This document shows, piece after piece, positions 7,094 to 15,464 of a stretch of 42,515 bases of DNA; the first letter of the stretch is position 1; each line of letters starts with the position of its first letter. Source of the DNA: Lachnospiraceae bacterium (lineage in GTDB: Bacteria; Bacillota; Clostridia; Lachnospirales; Lachnospiraceae); the NCBI GenBank assembly GCA_016283775.1, contig JAEENL010000181.1:1-42515 (forward strand), given 5' to 3'. The notes under the pieces are model-generated. The model searched no databases. It had not been told where the DNA came from and saw only the letters and a list, made by a program, of their open reading frames with translations. Made by a program: the position numbers and the translations under genes.

Positions 7094-7135
7094 TTCTGTT
7101 TGTCGAAGTATAATTCATAATATCGAATTTGTCAA
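7094..7135 (-). promoter_or_regulatory. XRE promoter with two tandem operators
   Basis: The promoter is TTGACA (7135-7130), a 17-base spacer and TATACT (7112-7107). Operator one, TTCGATATTATGAA, occupies the spacer (7127-7114). Operator two, TTCGACAAACAGAA, covers the end of the -10 box and the start site (7107-7094). The two starts are exactly 20 bp apart, which places bound dimers on the same DNA face. Confidence 0.7.
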
Positions 7136-7170
7136 GTCTGTCTTTCAGAATGATCGTTGTCAAAATTTGT

Positions 7171-7202
7171 CAAAAAACGCCTTCCGGAATCACCGGAAGG
7201 CG
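7171..7202 (-). terminator. lysS terminator
   Basis: On the minus strand a 10-bp stem (CGCCTTCCGG with CCGGAAGGCG) closes a 5-base loop and is followed by six T. It lies just after the lysS stop codon and marks the chromosomal side of the island boundary. Confidence 0.9.
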
Positions 7203-7219
7203 CATAAATAAAGTGTTTT

Positions 7220-8833
7220 TTAATTGATACTCTTAAGCGTCGGGAACAACAGCACATCTCTTATTGCCGGACTGTCGGTGAGGAGCATGACAAGGCGGTC
7301 GATGCCGTAGCCTATGCCGCCCGTGGGGGGCATGCCGATCTCGAGGGCGTTGAGGAAGTCCTCGTCGGTGTGCTGGGCTTCTTCGTCACCGGCCTCGGCG
7401 TTCTTGTCCTGAGCGGCGAAGCGCTCGCGCTGGTCGATGGGATCGTTCAGCTCGGAGTATGCGTTGCACATTTCCCAGGTGTTGATGAAGAGCTCAAAGC
7501 GCTCAACCTTCTCGGGATCTGTGGGCTTTTTCTTTGTGAGGGGCGAGATCGCAAGAGGATGATCCATGATGAATGTGGGCTGAATGAGCTTTTCTTCGCA
7601 ATATTCCTCGAAGAAAAGGTTGATGATGTCGCCCTTTGTATGGAACTTCTCGTATTCGATATGGTGCTCGTCGGCAAGCTTCTTTGCTTCCTCGTCGGTC
7701 TTTATCGTGTCAAAGTCGATGCCTGCATATTTCTTTATGGCGTCGTTCATGGTAAGGCGCTCAAACGGCTTTCCGAAGTCGAGTTCAACGTCGCCGTACT
7801 TGAACTTGGTGGTTCCGAGAACCTTTTCGGCAACGTGGCGGAACATGGACTCGGTGAGTTCCATCATTCCCTCGTAGTCGGTGTATGCCTGATAGAGCTC
7901 CATAAGGGTAAATTCAGGGTTATGGCGTGTGTCGAGGCCTTCGTTCCTGAACACTCTTCCTATCTCGAAAACGCGCTCAAGGCCGCCCACGATAAGGCGC
8001 TTCAGGTAGAGTTCGAGCGAAATGCGGAGCTTGAAGTCTTCGTCAAGGGCATTGTAATGCGTAACGAACGGTCTTGCAGCCGCACCGCCTGCATTTGCGA
8101 CGAGCATGGGAGTCTCGACTTCCATGAAATTGCGTCCCGCAAGGAAACTTCTGATCTCGCGGATGATGGCGGAACGCTTTACAAATACGTCCTTTGATTC
8201 GGGATTCATGATGAGATCCACATATCTCTGACGGTATCTTGTATCGGTATCGGTAAGGCCGTGGAACTTCTCGGGCAGGATCTGCAGGCTCTTTGAAAGG
8301 AGCGTGATCGAAGCGGCATGTACCGAGATCTCGCCTGTCTTGGTCTTGAAAAGGTATCCCTTTATTCCGTAAATGTCTCCGATGTCAGACTTTTTGAAAT
8401 CGGCATAGGGCTCTTCACCGATCACGTCTCTTGCGACATAGACCTGGATATCGCCCTTAAGATCTCTGATGTTTGCAAAGCTTGCCTTGCCCATAACGCG
8501 CTTAAACATCATGCGGCCTGCGAGGGAAACATTGATGGGCTGCGCATCCATGATGGCGCGGCGCTCGTTGTAATCTTCATTTATCTTTTCACGAGCTTCC
8601 TCTTCGGAAAGGCCGTCCGTGCATACGGGCGCGCGGTCTTTGAGAAGCTCGGCTTCGTGCTTTTCGTAAAGTGCTTTTGCTTCATCCGTGTGATGAGTCT
8701 GATCGAATTTTGTGATGACAAAAGGATCCTTGCCTGCGTTCTGAAGCTCGGCAAGCTTGTCACGGCGCACCTTGCGGAGCTGGTTTATGTCCTGCTGCGG
8801 TGCATTCGCATTGTTCTGATTGTTTTCTGCCAT
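7220..8833 (-). CDS. lysS: Lysyl-tRNA synthetase, class II
   Basis: The 537-residue enzyme charges tRNA-Lys with lysine using ATP in the cytoplasm. The N-terminal OB-fold anticodon domain runs to about residue 200 (SLAGRMMFKRVMGKASFANI). Class II motif 2 is FEIGRVFRNEG followed by RHNPEFTLMELYQAY, and motif 3 is GIGYGIDRLVML near the C-terminus. The protein is longer than the usual 490-500 residues because of a charged insertion before the OB fold (about residues 45-95, with LLKDRAPVCTDGLSEEEA). Similar insertions occur in Lachnospiraceae. The start has AAGGAG at the right distance, and a strong promoter precedes it. No T-box leader was seen. Confidence 0.96.
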   Translation of the reverse strand: MAENNQNNANAPQQDINQLRKVRRDKLAELQNAGKDPFVITKFDQTHHTDEAKALYEKHEAELLKDRAPVCTDGLSEEEAREKINEDYNERRAIMDAQPINVSLAGRMMFKRVMGKASFANIRDLKGDIQVYVARDVIGEEPYADFKKSDIGDIYGIKGYLFKTKTGEISVHAASITLLSKSLQILPEKFHGLTDTDTRYRQRYVDLIMNPESKDVFVKRSAIIREIRSFLAGRNFMEVETPMLVANAGGAAARPFVTHYNALDEDFKLRISLELYLKRLIVGGLERVFEIGRVFRNEGLDTRHNPEFTLMELYQAYTDYEGMMELTESMFRHVAEKVLGTTKFKYGDVELDFGKPFERLTMNDAIKKYAGIDFDTIKTDEEAKKLADEHHIEYEKFHTKGDIINLFFEEYCEEKLIQPTFIMDHPLAISPLTKKKPTDPEKVERFELFINTWEMCNAYSELNDPIDQRERFAAQDKNAEAGDEEAQHTDEDFLNALEIGMPPTGGIGYGIDRLVMLLTDSPAIRDVLLFPTLKSIN

Positions 8834-8876
8834 TTCTTATCTCCTTGTAAAATGACCTTAGTGTTCGTATTTCCGC

Positions 8877-8905
8877 ATTATAAAGCAGAACCGCAGCCAA
8901 GTCAA
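8877..8905 (-). promoter_or_regulatory. lysS promoter
   Basis: TTGACT (8905-8900), a 17-base spacer and TATAAT (8882-8877) on the minus strand, about 45 bases before the lysS start. A 12-bp palindrome TTGATCGATCAA lies at 8961-8972 between this promoter and the divergent DUF4250 gene. Confidence 0.8.
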
Positions 8906-8997
8906 GAAAAACCATGGTTGCGGTTATCAGCGTTTTGTTTTAAACTATGTTAAAGGACACTTGATCGATCAAAACACACATTGAAACGGAGGTAAAA

Positions 8998-9171
8998 ATG
9001 TTACCGAAAGACCCTTTCATACTGCTTTCAGTTGTAAATACCATGCTGCGTGACAAGTATCCGTCGCTTGAGGCATTAAAAGACGACATCGGGGACGAAG
9101 CGCAGGATATCGAAGAAAAGCTCGCAAGCGTGGGGTATCACTACGACAGTGATCTTAACTGCTTTTCATAG
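8998..9171 (+). CDS. DUF4250 domain protein
   Basis: This short gene encodes 57 residues starting MLPKDPFILLSVVNTMLRD, the diagnostic opening of DUF4250. A segment KLASVGYHYD follows near residues 41-50. GGAGG stands six bases before the ATG. The predicted fold is a small helical domain; members are widespread single-domain proteins of clostridia with no known function. It is the only plus-strand gene between the left edge and trpS, transcribed away from lysS, and its 3' end lies 38 bases from the convergent ribU stop codon. Confidence 0.88.
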   Translation: MLPKDPFILLSVVNTMLRDKYPSLEALKDDIGDEAQDIEEKLASVGYHYDSDLNCFS

Positions 9172-9209
9172 GAATTGCGGACCGCATTCCTTTGTGGGAA
9201 AACGGGATA

Positions 9210-9956
9210 TTATTTTCCGCCGTTCTTTATGACACGGCTTAAAGGCTTGTAAATGCAGCCGGTTATAAGGCTTACCACCACACACTTTATGAGGTTGAGC
9301 GGAACGGTCGCAAGAAGCACGAACGTTGTAAGATCCTTTATCGAAGCGTTTGCCTTTGTTCCCATGGAGATAATGGTGTTGAGATCCATATGGAAAAGCA
9401 CCGCATATGTGGGAAGGAGCAGATATACGTTTAAAATGCAGCCTGCGATCACACATACGACAGTTCCCGCAACAAGTCCGATAAATGCGCGTATCCTTGT
9501 CTTTTTAAGCACATATATGATAGACGCGGGAACAACGAAAGCGGAGCCCACTATAAAGTTTGCAAACTCGCCGACAAACGCGGTGGATGTGCCTTTTATC
9601 ATGGTCTTTATGAGTATCTTGATAAATTCGATCAGGATACCGGAAATGGGACCGAACGTGAAGGCTCCGATCATCACGGGGAGTTCGCTGAAGTCGATCT
9701 TGTAAAATGAGGGCAAAAACGGGAGCGGGAAATCGAGATACATAAGCACTACCGCGATCGCAATGAGCATCGACATCACAACAAGCTGCCTGGTCCTCTG
9801 TGTTCCGGTCCTTCCCTTGGTCTCACGTTCCGAGTCGTTCAGCTTGTTTGCGTATCTTTCCACAAAGGCCGCGATCACAACGAGCACAAGCATGCTCACC
9901 AGCGTCGCTATCACAATACCCGAATTCTTTGCTACCGAATCAAAAAAATCTTTCAT
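9210..9956 (-). CDS. ribU: Riboflavin ECF transporter S component RibU
   Basis: The 248-residue membrane protein is the substrate-binding subunit of an energy-coupling-factor vitamin transporter. The core has about six helices with RibU-like blocks FYKIDFSELPVMIGAFTFGP and GTSTAFVGEFANFIVG. The upstream FMN riboswitch confirms the riboflavin link. The shared EcfA/A'/T subunits are not in the window. An oddity is the N-terminus: an additional hydrophobic helix (about residues 13-33) and a charged linker of some 20 residues precede the core, making the protein roughly 50 residues longer than typical RibU. The ATG follows AAGGA. The gene is monocistronic between a leader terminator and the DUF4250 gene. 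Confidence 0.93.
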   Translation of the reverse strand: MKDFFDSVAKNSGIVIATLVSMLVLVVIAAFVERYANKLNDSERETKGRTGTQRTRQLVVMSMLIAIAVVLMYLDFPLPFLPSFYKIDFSELPVMIGAFTFGPISGILIEFIKILIKTMIKGTSTAFVGEFANFIVGSAFVVPASIIYVLKKTRIRAFIGLVAGTVVCVIAGCILNVYLLLPTYAVLFHMDLNTIISMGTKANASIKDLTTFVLLATVPLNLIKCVVVSLITGCIYKPLSRVIKNGGK

Positions 9957-10010
9957 TTGTTCCTTTCATCCTTTCCGGCCTTTGGCCTCGAGAATGGTCC
10001 TTTAGGTGAA

Positions 10011-10040
10011 TAATAAAGACCCCATGCAAAACACGGGGTC
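10011..10040 (-). terminator. Riboswitch expression-platform terminator
   Basis: On the minus strand GACCCC pairs with GGGGTC around an 11-base loop, followed by TTTATTATT. It lies between the FMN aptamer and ribU, where a ligand-controlled terminator is expected. Confidence 0.8.
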
Positions 10041-10049
10041 TTTTTATTT

Positions 10050-10206
10050 CTTCTCTCATCCGGACTGACGTCAACAGTAAGAACGTTGACTTACACCGTC
10101 GGTATCGGAATCTCACCGATTCATGCCATGTCATTGTTTCTAAGAAACAATGGCCGGGCTTGCGGACTTTGACCGCCGGTAGGGAATCGCACCCTGCCCC
10201 GAAGAA
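10050..10206 (-). promoter_or_regulatory. FMN riboswitch (RFN element) controlling ribU
   Basis: The minus strand shows the conserved RFN blocks in order: TTCGGGGCAGGGTG, ATTCCCTACCGGCGGT, AGTCCGC, GAGATTCCGATACCGACGGT, and AGTCCGGATGAGAGAAG at the 3' end. A variable stem (CATTGTTTC with GAAACAATG) sits in the middle. In this class FMN binding favours the downstream terminator and lowers expression of riboflavin uptake genes. Confidence 0.95.
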
Positions 10207-10235
10207 TCAATCTGTTATTTTTGTTTTGTTGTCAC

Positions 10236-10712
10236 TTATTTCTTGGGCTTTTCGATCTTTAAGATCTTGTATTTTACTACGCCTCCAGGAGTTTCGACCT
10301 CCACGGTCTCACCCTTCTTTCGTCCCATGATGGCACGTCCCAAAGGTGATTCGTTTGAAATAAGGTTGTTTAAGATGTTTGCCTCAGTCGAACCAACGAT
10401 ATTGTACTCTACTGTCTCGTCAAGCTCGACATCGAGAATGGTGACCTTGCTGCCGACATTGACTTTGCCGCTTCTGACATCATCCTCGTCGACTACTTCG
10501 GCGTCCTTAAGGATAGCCTGGAGCTCTTCGATACGACCTTCGATTATCCTCTGCTCTTCCTTTGCCGCATCATACTCGGCATTCTCGGAAAGGTCGCCCT
10601 GTTCTCTGGCCTCCTTGATCTTTTGAGAAATCTCCTTACGTTTATTGACCGTAAGCTCCTCAAGCTCTGCCTCGAGGGCCTTGAGTCCTTCATAAGTAAG
10701 AATATTCGCCAT
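10236..10712 (-). CDS. greA: Transcription elongation factor GreA
   Basis: The 158-residue product rescues backtracked RNA polymerase by stimulating transcript cleavage. The N-terminal antiparallel coiled coil (about residues 8-75) contains EAREQGDLSENAEYDAAKEE, with the acidic tip residues that reach the polymerase active site. The C-terminal FKBP-like domain ends with LGRAIMGRKKGETVEVETPG. Length and motifs are standard. The ribosome binding site is GGAG ten bases before the ATG. The gene is followed on the same strand by the FMN riboswitch leader of ribU with only about 30 bases between, and no clear terminator was found there. Confidence 0.96.
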   Translation of the reverse strand: MANILTYEGLKALEAELEELTVNKRKEISQKIKEAREQGDLSENAEYDAAKEEQRIIEGRIEELQAILKDAEVVDEDDVRSGKVNVGSKVTILDVELDETVEYNIVGSTEANILNNLISNESPLGRAIMGRKKGETVEVETPGGVVKYKILKIEKPKK

Positions 10713-10802
10713 GATGTATCACTCCGTTTCTTTAATGTGGTAAATCGTGTAGTTATTTATATTCCATAAACACGGATTTGTCAAGCATAAACAGAAAACG
10801 GA

Positions 10803-11456
10803 TCAATAATTCTCGGCGTTTACTTCAAAGTAACTCTGAGGATGCGCGCAGACAGGGCAGATATCCGGAGCCTGTGTTCCCACAACGATGTGTCCGCAGT
10901 TGCGGCACTCCCATACCTTGACTTCGCTCTTTTTGAACACTTCCTGCATCTCTACGTTCTTGAGAAGCGCACGATAGCGTTCTTCATGATGCTTCTCGAT
11001 GGCGCCGACCATGCGGAATTTCTTTGCAAGCTCGGGGAAGCCCTCTGCTTCCGCGGTCTTTGCAAAATCTTCGTACATATCGGTCCACTCGAAATTTTCT
11101 CCGTCTGCCGCAGCAGCAAGATTCTCCGCGGTGGAGCCGATGCCGTTCAATTCCTTGAACCACATCTTCGCGTGCTCTTTCTCATTGTCGGCTGTCTTTA
11201 AGAAAAGCGCCGCGATCTGCTCAAAGCCTTCCTTTTTGGCCTTTGAAGCAAAATAGGTGTATTTATTTCTTGCCTGGGACTCACCTGCAAATGCAGCCTC
11301 AAGGTTTTTCTCCGTCTGTGTTCCGGCATAGGGATTCTTTGCATCCTCTATCTTTTCAAACTTTGAAGCAGGCTGTTTGCACTTGGGACATGTGAAATCG
11401 TCCGTGATGGGACCCTCGTGAACATAACCGCAAACCGTACATCTCCATTTTTCCAT
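10803..11456 (-). CDS. Rubrerythrin with rubredoxin domains at both ends
   Basis: The 217-residue product is a non-haem iron peroxidase that protects anaerobes from hydrogen peroxide. It starts with a rubredoxin-like module ([10 protein letters not shown] and CPKC, residues 6-27). A ferritin-like di-iron domain follows (about 48-170; [25 protein letters not shown] and [13 protein letters not shown] carry the Glu and His ligands). It ends with a second rubredoxin module ([10 protein letters not shown] and CPVCAHP, about 183-205). Classical rubrerythrins have only the C-terminal module and 'reverse' rubrerythrins only the N-terminal one, so this protein combines both. Start fixed by GGAGG. It is a single gene between pepF and greA. 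Confidence 0.93.
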   Translation of the reverse strand: MEKWRCTVCGYVHEGPITDDFTCPKCKQPASKFEKIEDAKNPYAGTQTEKNLEAAFAGESQARNKYTYFASKAKKEGFEQIAALFLKTADNEKEHAKMWFKELNGIGSTAENLAAAADGENFEWTDMYEDFAKTAEAEGFPELAKKFRMVGAIEKHHEERYRALLKNVEMQEVFKKSEVKVWECRNCGHIVVGTQAPDICPVCAHPQSYFEVNAENY

Positions 11457-11566
11457 GGTCGTTCCTCCTTTTTTGTGAAGGAATGCATGTCCGCATTCCT
11501 CGTCTGATTGTATCGCCTTGACCGGTAATAGTCAAGCGCAACATATACCCTGATCAGAGTCCCTCA

Positions 11567-13366
11567 TCACTCCATGCAGCGCTCAAACTCATCCATCATA
11601 TCGCTGAAGATATCGAGTGCGTTCTGGATGGACTCAGGCTTTGTCATGTCAACGCCTGCGATCTTTAAGAGTTCTGTGGGAGCCTTTGTGCAGCCGCCGC
11701 TCAGGAACTTGAAATAGTCGTCCACAGCGGGTTTTCCTTCTTTTAAGATCCTGTCGGAAAGCGCAAGTGCTGCGGAATATCCCGTTGCATACTGGTAAAC
11801 GTAGAAGTTGTAGAAGAAATGAGGTATCCTGGACCACTCATAGGCGATCTGAGGATCGCTAACAACAGCGTCACCGTAGTATTTAACGTTTAAGTCAAAA
11901 TAGAGCTTTGAAAGAGCATCGGCTGTGAGGCTCTCGCCGTTTTCCGCCATTTCATGAGTCCTGTACTCAAACTCCGCAAACATGGTCTGACGATAGAGTG
12001 TGGTGCGGAAATCGTCAAGCATGTGGTTTATGATATATGCTCTCTCTTTCTTGTCATCGGTCTTGCCGAGAAGATACTTTGTGAGAAGCGCCTCGTTGCA
12101 GGTGGAAGCCACTTCGGCAACAAAGATCTTGTAGTTTGAGTCCACGCACGAATTTGCCTTTGAGGAATAATAGGAATGCATGGAATGTCCAAGTTCGTGG
12201 ATGAGCGTGAACACTGAATCCAGTGTCTCGTCATAGTTAAGGAGCACATAAGGATGCACGCCGTAAACGCCTGCGGAATAAGCGCCGCTGCGCTTTCCTT
12301 CATTTTCGTACTTGTCGATCCAGCGCTCGGAAAGTGCGCGCTTGATAGTGTTCACATACTCCTCGCCCATGGGCTTGAGAGCCTCGATCACCATTTTTGC
12401 GCCCTCTTCGAAAGGCACCTTCTTGTCAACATCGTCAACAAGCGGGATGAACAGGTCGTACATGTGCTGCTCTTCAAGTCCGAGGACTTTCTTTCTGATA
12501 GCCATGTAGCGGTGCATCTTGTCGAGGTTTTTGTTCACCACGTCAAGAAGGTTTTTGTATACCTCTACGGGCACGTTGTTTCCGAAAACGGCGCGCTCAA
12601 GGCTTGAGGAATACTTTCTTGCCTTTGCATAGAAAACGTGTGTTTTTACATGGTTGTTGTAGTTTGCGGCGAGCGTGTTCTGGTAATCCATGTACATCTT
12701 GTAGTACTCTCTGAACATGTTGCGTCTTACGTCAACGCTGGGATTCTCGAGAAGCATGCGGTAGCGTCCGTGTGTGATGCGGATCTTTTCGCCCTTGTCG
12801 TCCTCGATCTCGGGGAAAACGAGGTCCGCATTGTCAAACATGCTGAATACGTTGCCCGAGCCGTTCAGCGCTTCGCTCGCGGTGCTGAGGAGCTTTTCCT
12901 CTGCGGGTGTGAGCGTATGATCCTTAAATCTCAGTATCTCGTTGATGGAAACATCATAAGCATGAAGTCCGGGCTCTTCCGCATAGAGCTTGTCCGCCTT
13001 TTCGGAAAGACCTGCGAGAAGCTCGGGCTCAACGAAAGCTATGGTGGAGGCAAGCTCGGAATAACGGCTCGAAAGTTTCATGCGCTTTGCCTGGTTTTCG
13101 GTGTTCTTTGTGTCCTGATCTGCCATTCTCTGTACGTAATTGAAAGCACGCTCGGCGATCCGGTTGAGTTCCTCGTCCAGTTCAAAATACTCTTTCAGAG
13201 TCTTTCCGCTCTCACAGAGCTTTCCCTCACGGCCCGCGATGTCTTTTATGATGTCTTCCATCTTTTTTACATCGGCGTCAAAGGCTGCTTCATCCTTGTA
13301 GATCGCGGTAAGATCCCAGGTATCTTCCGTCCTCTGCTCGCTTCTTTTCTTAAGTTCTTTTGCCAT
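11567..13366 (-). CDS. pepF: Oligoendopeptidase F
   Basis: The 599-residue cytoplasmic M3 metallopeptidase cleaves short oligopeptides. The zinc site HELGHSMHS lies near residue 385, with the distal Glu in the following helix region (FVAEVASTCNEAL). An N-terminal oligopeptidase F domain occupies about residues 110-180. The ATG at 13366 has AAGGAG at the right distance; an in-frame extension to 13396 has none. Peptides brought in by the oligopeptide importer encoded upstream at 19-24 kb would be natural substrates, though the genes are separated by several others. Confidence 0.95.
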   Translation of the reverse strand: MAKELKKRSEQRTEDTWDLTAIYKDEAAFDADVKKMEDIIKDIAGREGKLCESGKTLKEYFELDEELNRIAERAFNYVQRMADQDTKNTENQAKRMKLSSRYSELASTIAFVEPELLAGLSEKADKLYAEEPGLHAYDVSINEILRFKDHTLTPAEEKLLSTASEALNGSGNVFSMFDNADLVFPEIEDDKGEKIRITHGRYRMLLENPSVDVRRNMFREYYKMYMDYQNTLAANYNNHVKTHVFYAKARKYSSSLERAVFGNNVPVEVYKNLLDVVNKNLDKMHRYMAIRKKVLGLEEQHMYDLFIPLVDDVDKKVPFEEGAKMVIEALKPMGEEYVNTIKRALSERWIDKYENEGKRSGAYSAGVYGVHPYVLLNYDETLDSVFTLIHELGHSMHSYYSSKANSCVDSNYKIFVAEVASTCNEALLTKYLLGKTDDKKERAYIINHMLDDFRTTLYRQTMFAEFEYRTHEMAENGESLTADALSKLYFDLNVKYYGDAVVSDPQIAYEWSRIPHFFYNFYVYQYATGYSAALALSDRILKEGKPAVDDYFKFLSGGCTKAPTELLKIAGVDMTKPESIQNALDIFSDMMDEFERCME

Positions 13367-13417
13367 GTCTTGCTCCTTTGCTGTTGAAATGTTCAACCCC
13401 TGTATTTCTGTTATCTC

Positions 13418-14461
13418 TTATACGACCGTCTTTCCGCTCAGCACGTTCTGATAGTCGTCATAATTCTTTTGTAAAAGTTCCGGTATGGGCAATGAATACG
13501 GGCATCTTGCTTCGCATGCGCGGCACTGTATGCAGTTTTCGATCTCTTTCATCTGTTCCTGCATTGCGGGCGCAAGCCACGGCCCTGTGGGCGCGCGTCT
13601 TATCATCAGTGACATCCTCGCGCAGTTGTTGATCTTTATTCCCATGGGACACGCGGAAAGGCAGTATCCGCATCCTCTGCAGAAGGAGCCCGAAAGTTCC
13701 TCTCTGTCACGCGCTATCACAGCCCTGAGTTCGTCGGTCATTTCGGGCGGATTGTCCATGAAGGAAAGCCACTCGGTGAGTTCGTTCTCTCGCTGTATGC
13801 CCCAGATTGGCACCACATTGTCAAAGCCGAGGCAATAGGCCATTGCGGCCTTTGAATCTGTGATAAGGCCTCCGGCAAGTGATTTCATCGCGATAAAGCC
13901 GATGCCCTTGTCGGCGCATTTTCTGACGATCTCGAGGTCCTTATCCGAAGAAAGATAGCTGAACGGAAACTGCAAGGTCTCGTAAAGCCCTGATCCCACC
14001 GCTTCGTCGGCAACGCTTAAAAGATGCGCGGTAATTCCTATGTGAAGGATCTTTCCTTGTTCCTTCGCTTTCAAAAGGCACTCATACAGGCCGCTGCCGT
14101 CATCCGGGCGGTAACACTTTGGTGCCATGTGCAGCTGGTAAATGTCCACATGGTCGGTCTTTAGTGTTTTCAGTGATGTATGCAGGTGTTCCCAGAATGT
14201 GTCGGGATCCTTTGCGCCTGTCTTTGTAGCAATGATGATATCGTTCCTGATGCCGTTGTCGCCGAACGCCAGCCCCAGCTTTTCCTCACTGTCCGTATAG
14301 GCTCTCGCCGTGTCAAAAAACCTCATCCCGCCTTCATAAGCGCGGCGCAGGATCTTTACTGCATCTTCCTTGCTGTCTCTCTGTATCGGAAGCGCGCCGA
14401 AGCCGTTCTGCGGTACGGTGATCCCCGTTTTTCCAAGTGTTACGTTTTTGATCCTTGCCAT
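13418..14461 (-). CDS. Aldo/keto reductase with C-terminal ferredoxin domain
   Basis: The 347-residue product has an aldo/keto reductase barrel (about residues 1-265). Catalytic residues appear as Asp in FFDTARAY, Tyr in that same helix and His in DIYQLHMAP. A C-terminal dicluster ferredoxin domain has CRGCGYCLSACPMG and CIQCRACEARCPY, each with the CxxCxxC...CP pattern for a [4Fe-4S] cluster. Such fusions are common in clostridia and probably couple reduction of a carbonyl substrate to ferredoxin-level electrons; the substrate is unknown. GGAGG precedes the ATG. It stands between the DUF4037 gene and pepF on the same strand. Confidence 0.92.
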   Translation of the reverse strand: MARIKNVTLGKTGITVPQNGFGALPIQRDSKEDAVKILRRAYEGGMRFFDTARAYTDSEEKLGLAFGDNGIRNDIIIATKTGAKDPDTFWEHLHTSLKTLKTDHVDIYQLHMAPKCYRPDDGSGLYECLLKAKEQGKILHIGITAHLLSVADEAVGSGLYETLQFPFSYLSSDKDLEIVRKCADKGIGFIAMKSLAGGLITDSKAAMAYCLGFDNVVPIWGIQRENELTEWLSFMDNPPEMTDELRAVIARDREELSGSFCRGCGYCLSACPMGIKINNCARMSLMIRRAPTGPWLAPAMQEQMKEIENCIQCRACEARCPYSLPIPELLQKNYDDYQNVLSGKTVV

Positions 14462-14495
14462 TGTCGCGCCTCCTTTTCGTAAATGAATGCTCTGT

Positions 14496-15464
14496 TCAGT
14501 CCTCTCCGAAAAAAACGTTCTGACCGCGCAGATACTCGTCTTTTATGCCCTTTGTCACTTCTTTTGCCTGATCGAGCAGGTAGTCACTGTAGCTTTCTGT
14601 CCATCCGCGCCGCCTCAGTTCCTGAACAATGCTGTCGCTGATACGCTCGATAAGCCGCTGTTTTTCCGTCTTTTCGGACTCAGGGAGCTGGATAAGGCGC
14701 TCCACTTCATCCACGGCTTCACGGCATACGGTAAAATCCCTCATTGCCCGTGCGCGCCATTTGTAATAAGGCATGTAGGTGCGGTTTAAAAGAAACATCG
14801 CCGCCGTCGCCTTATAGACAAACTCTTCACAGCAGAAATGCGCACCGGAAACGTCTCCGCGGCGGAGCATCCTCGCATAGTTGAACTGTCCCGTTTTTCC
14901 TGCCATCGCGCAGTCGGCCGCGACTTTCTTTTTCAAAATGTCCTCGGGATAAAAGGATGCCCAGACGTTCCTTATTGCGCTGAATTCACCGCTCTCATCC
15001 ATGAAGACCTTGCCGTTCACCGCTTCCGAAAGATACATCTGAGGAGTTTTAAGCCAATCGTCAAGCGTCTTCGGAGCGTGCGGCATTCCTGTCCGCTCCA
15101 TGAAAAACTCTTCGATGCCGTGAACGCCGATGCGTTCTTTCCGGGCAGAGGTCTCACTGCTCTCGCCCGGAGCCATCCCCACGTCTATCCTGTGCCTCAG
15201 GATAAATTCGTCTGCGGGAAGCGCGTCATAAGCCGCCTGCAGGTCGGGCCCTATCTCTTTCTTTAAGTCCTCCGGAAGCCACAGACAAAAGCCCGGCGCA
15301 AAGTCATGGTCACGCGAGATCCTGTCGTCATACCGGAAGCACTCCGATCCCTGTCCCGCAAGCCCCGCCGCTATTCGGCTCCTGAAGCTTCCGAATTGTT
15401 TTTCTATCATAGGTCTTCCGTACTCTTCAAAGAAGACCTCAGCGATCTTCAGACCGTTCCACAT
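14496..15464 (-). CDS. DUF4037 nucleotidyltransferase-like protein
   Basis: The 322-residue product matches the DUF4037 family. The N-terminal half has a nucleotidyltransferase-fold signature: GQGSECFRYDDRISRDHDF (about residues 37-55), where Gly-Ser and the two acidic pairs would bind metal and nucleotide. The C-terminal half is helical, with a conserved block near FSAIRNVWASFYPEDI. No reaction is known; the fold suggests transfer of a nucleotide to a protein or small molecule. Its start overlaps the end of the upstream ABC exporter gene by 16 bases, so it is very likely co-expressed with the exporter. No strong ribosome binding site is visible, which fits coupled translation. Confidence 0.85.
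   Translation of the reverse strand: MWNGLKIAEVFFEEYGRPMIEKQFGSFRSRIAAGLAGQGSECFRYDDRISRDHDFAPGFCLWLPEDLKKEIGPDLQAAYDALPADEFILRHRIDVGMAPGESSETSARKERIGVHGIEEFFMERTGMPHAPKTLDDWLKTPQMYLSEAVNGKVFMDESGEFSAIRNVWASFYPEDILKKKVAADCAMAGKTGQFNYARMLRRGDVSGAHFCCEEFVYKATAAMFLLNRTYMPYYKWRARAMRDFTVCREAVDEVERLIQLPESEKTEKQRLIERISDSIVQELRRRGWTESYSDYLLDQAKEVTKGIKDEYLRGQNVFFGED

Noticed and set aside
7370-8197. Long plus-strand open frames opposite lysS and opposite the ABC transporter genes
   Set aside because: They are antisense shadows of strongly conserved minus-strand genes, without ribosome binding sites or recognisable domains.
8883-8930. Imperfect inverted repeat AACCGCA...TGCGGTT around the lysS promoter
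   Set aside because: The loop is long and there is no T run; it may be chance and no regulator can be proposed.
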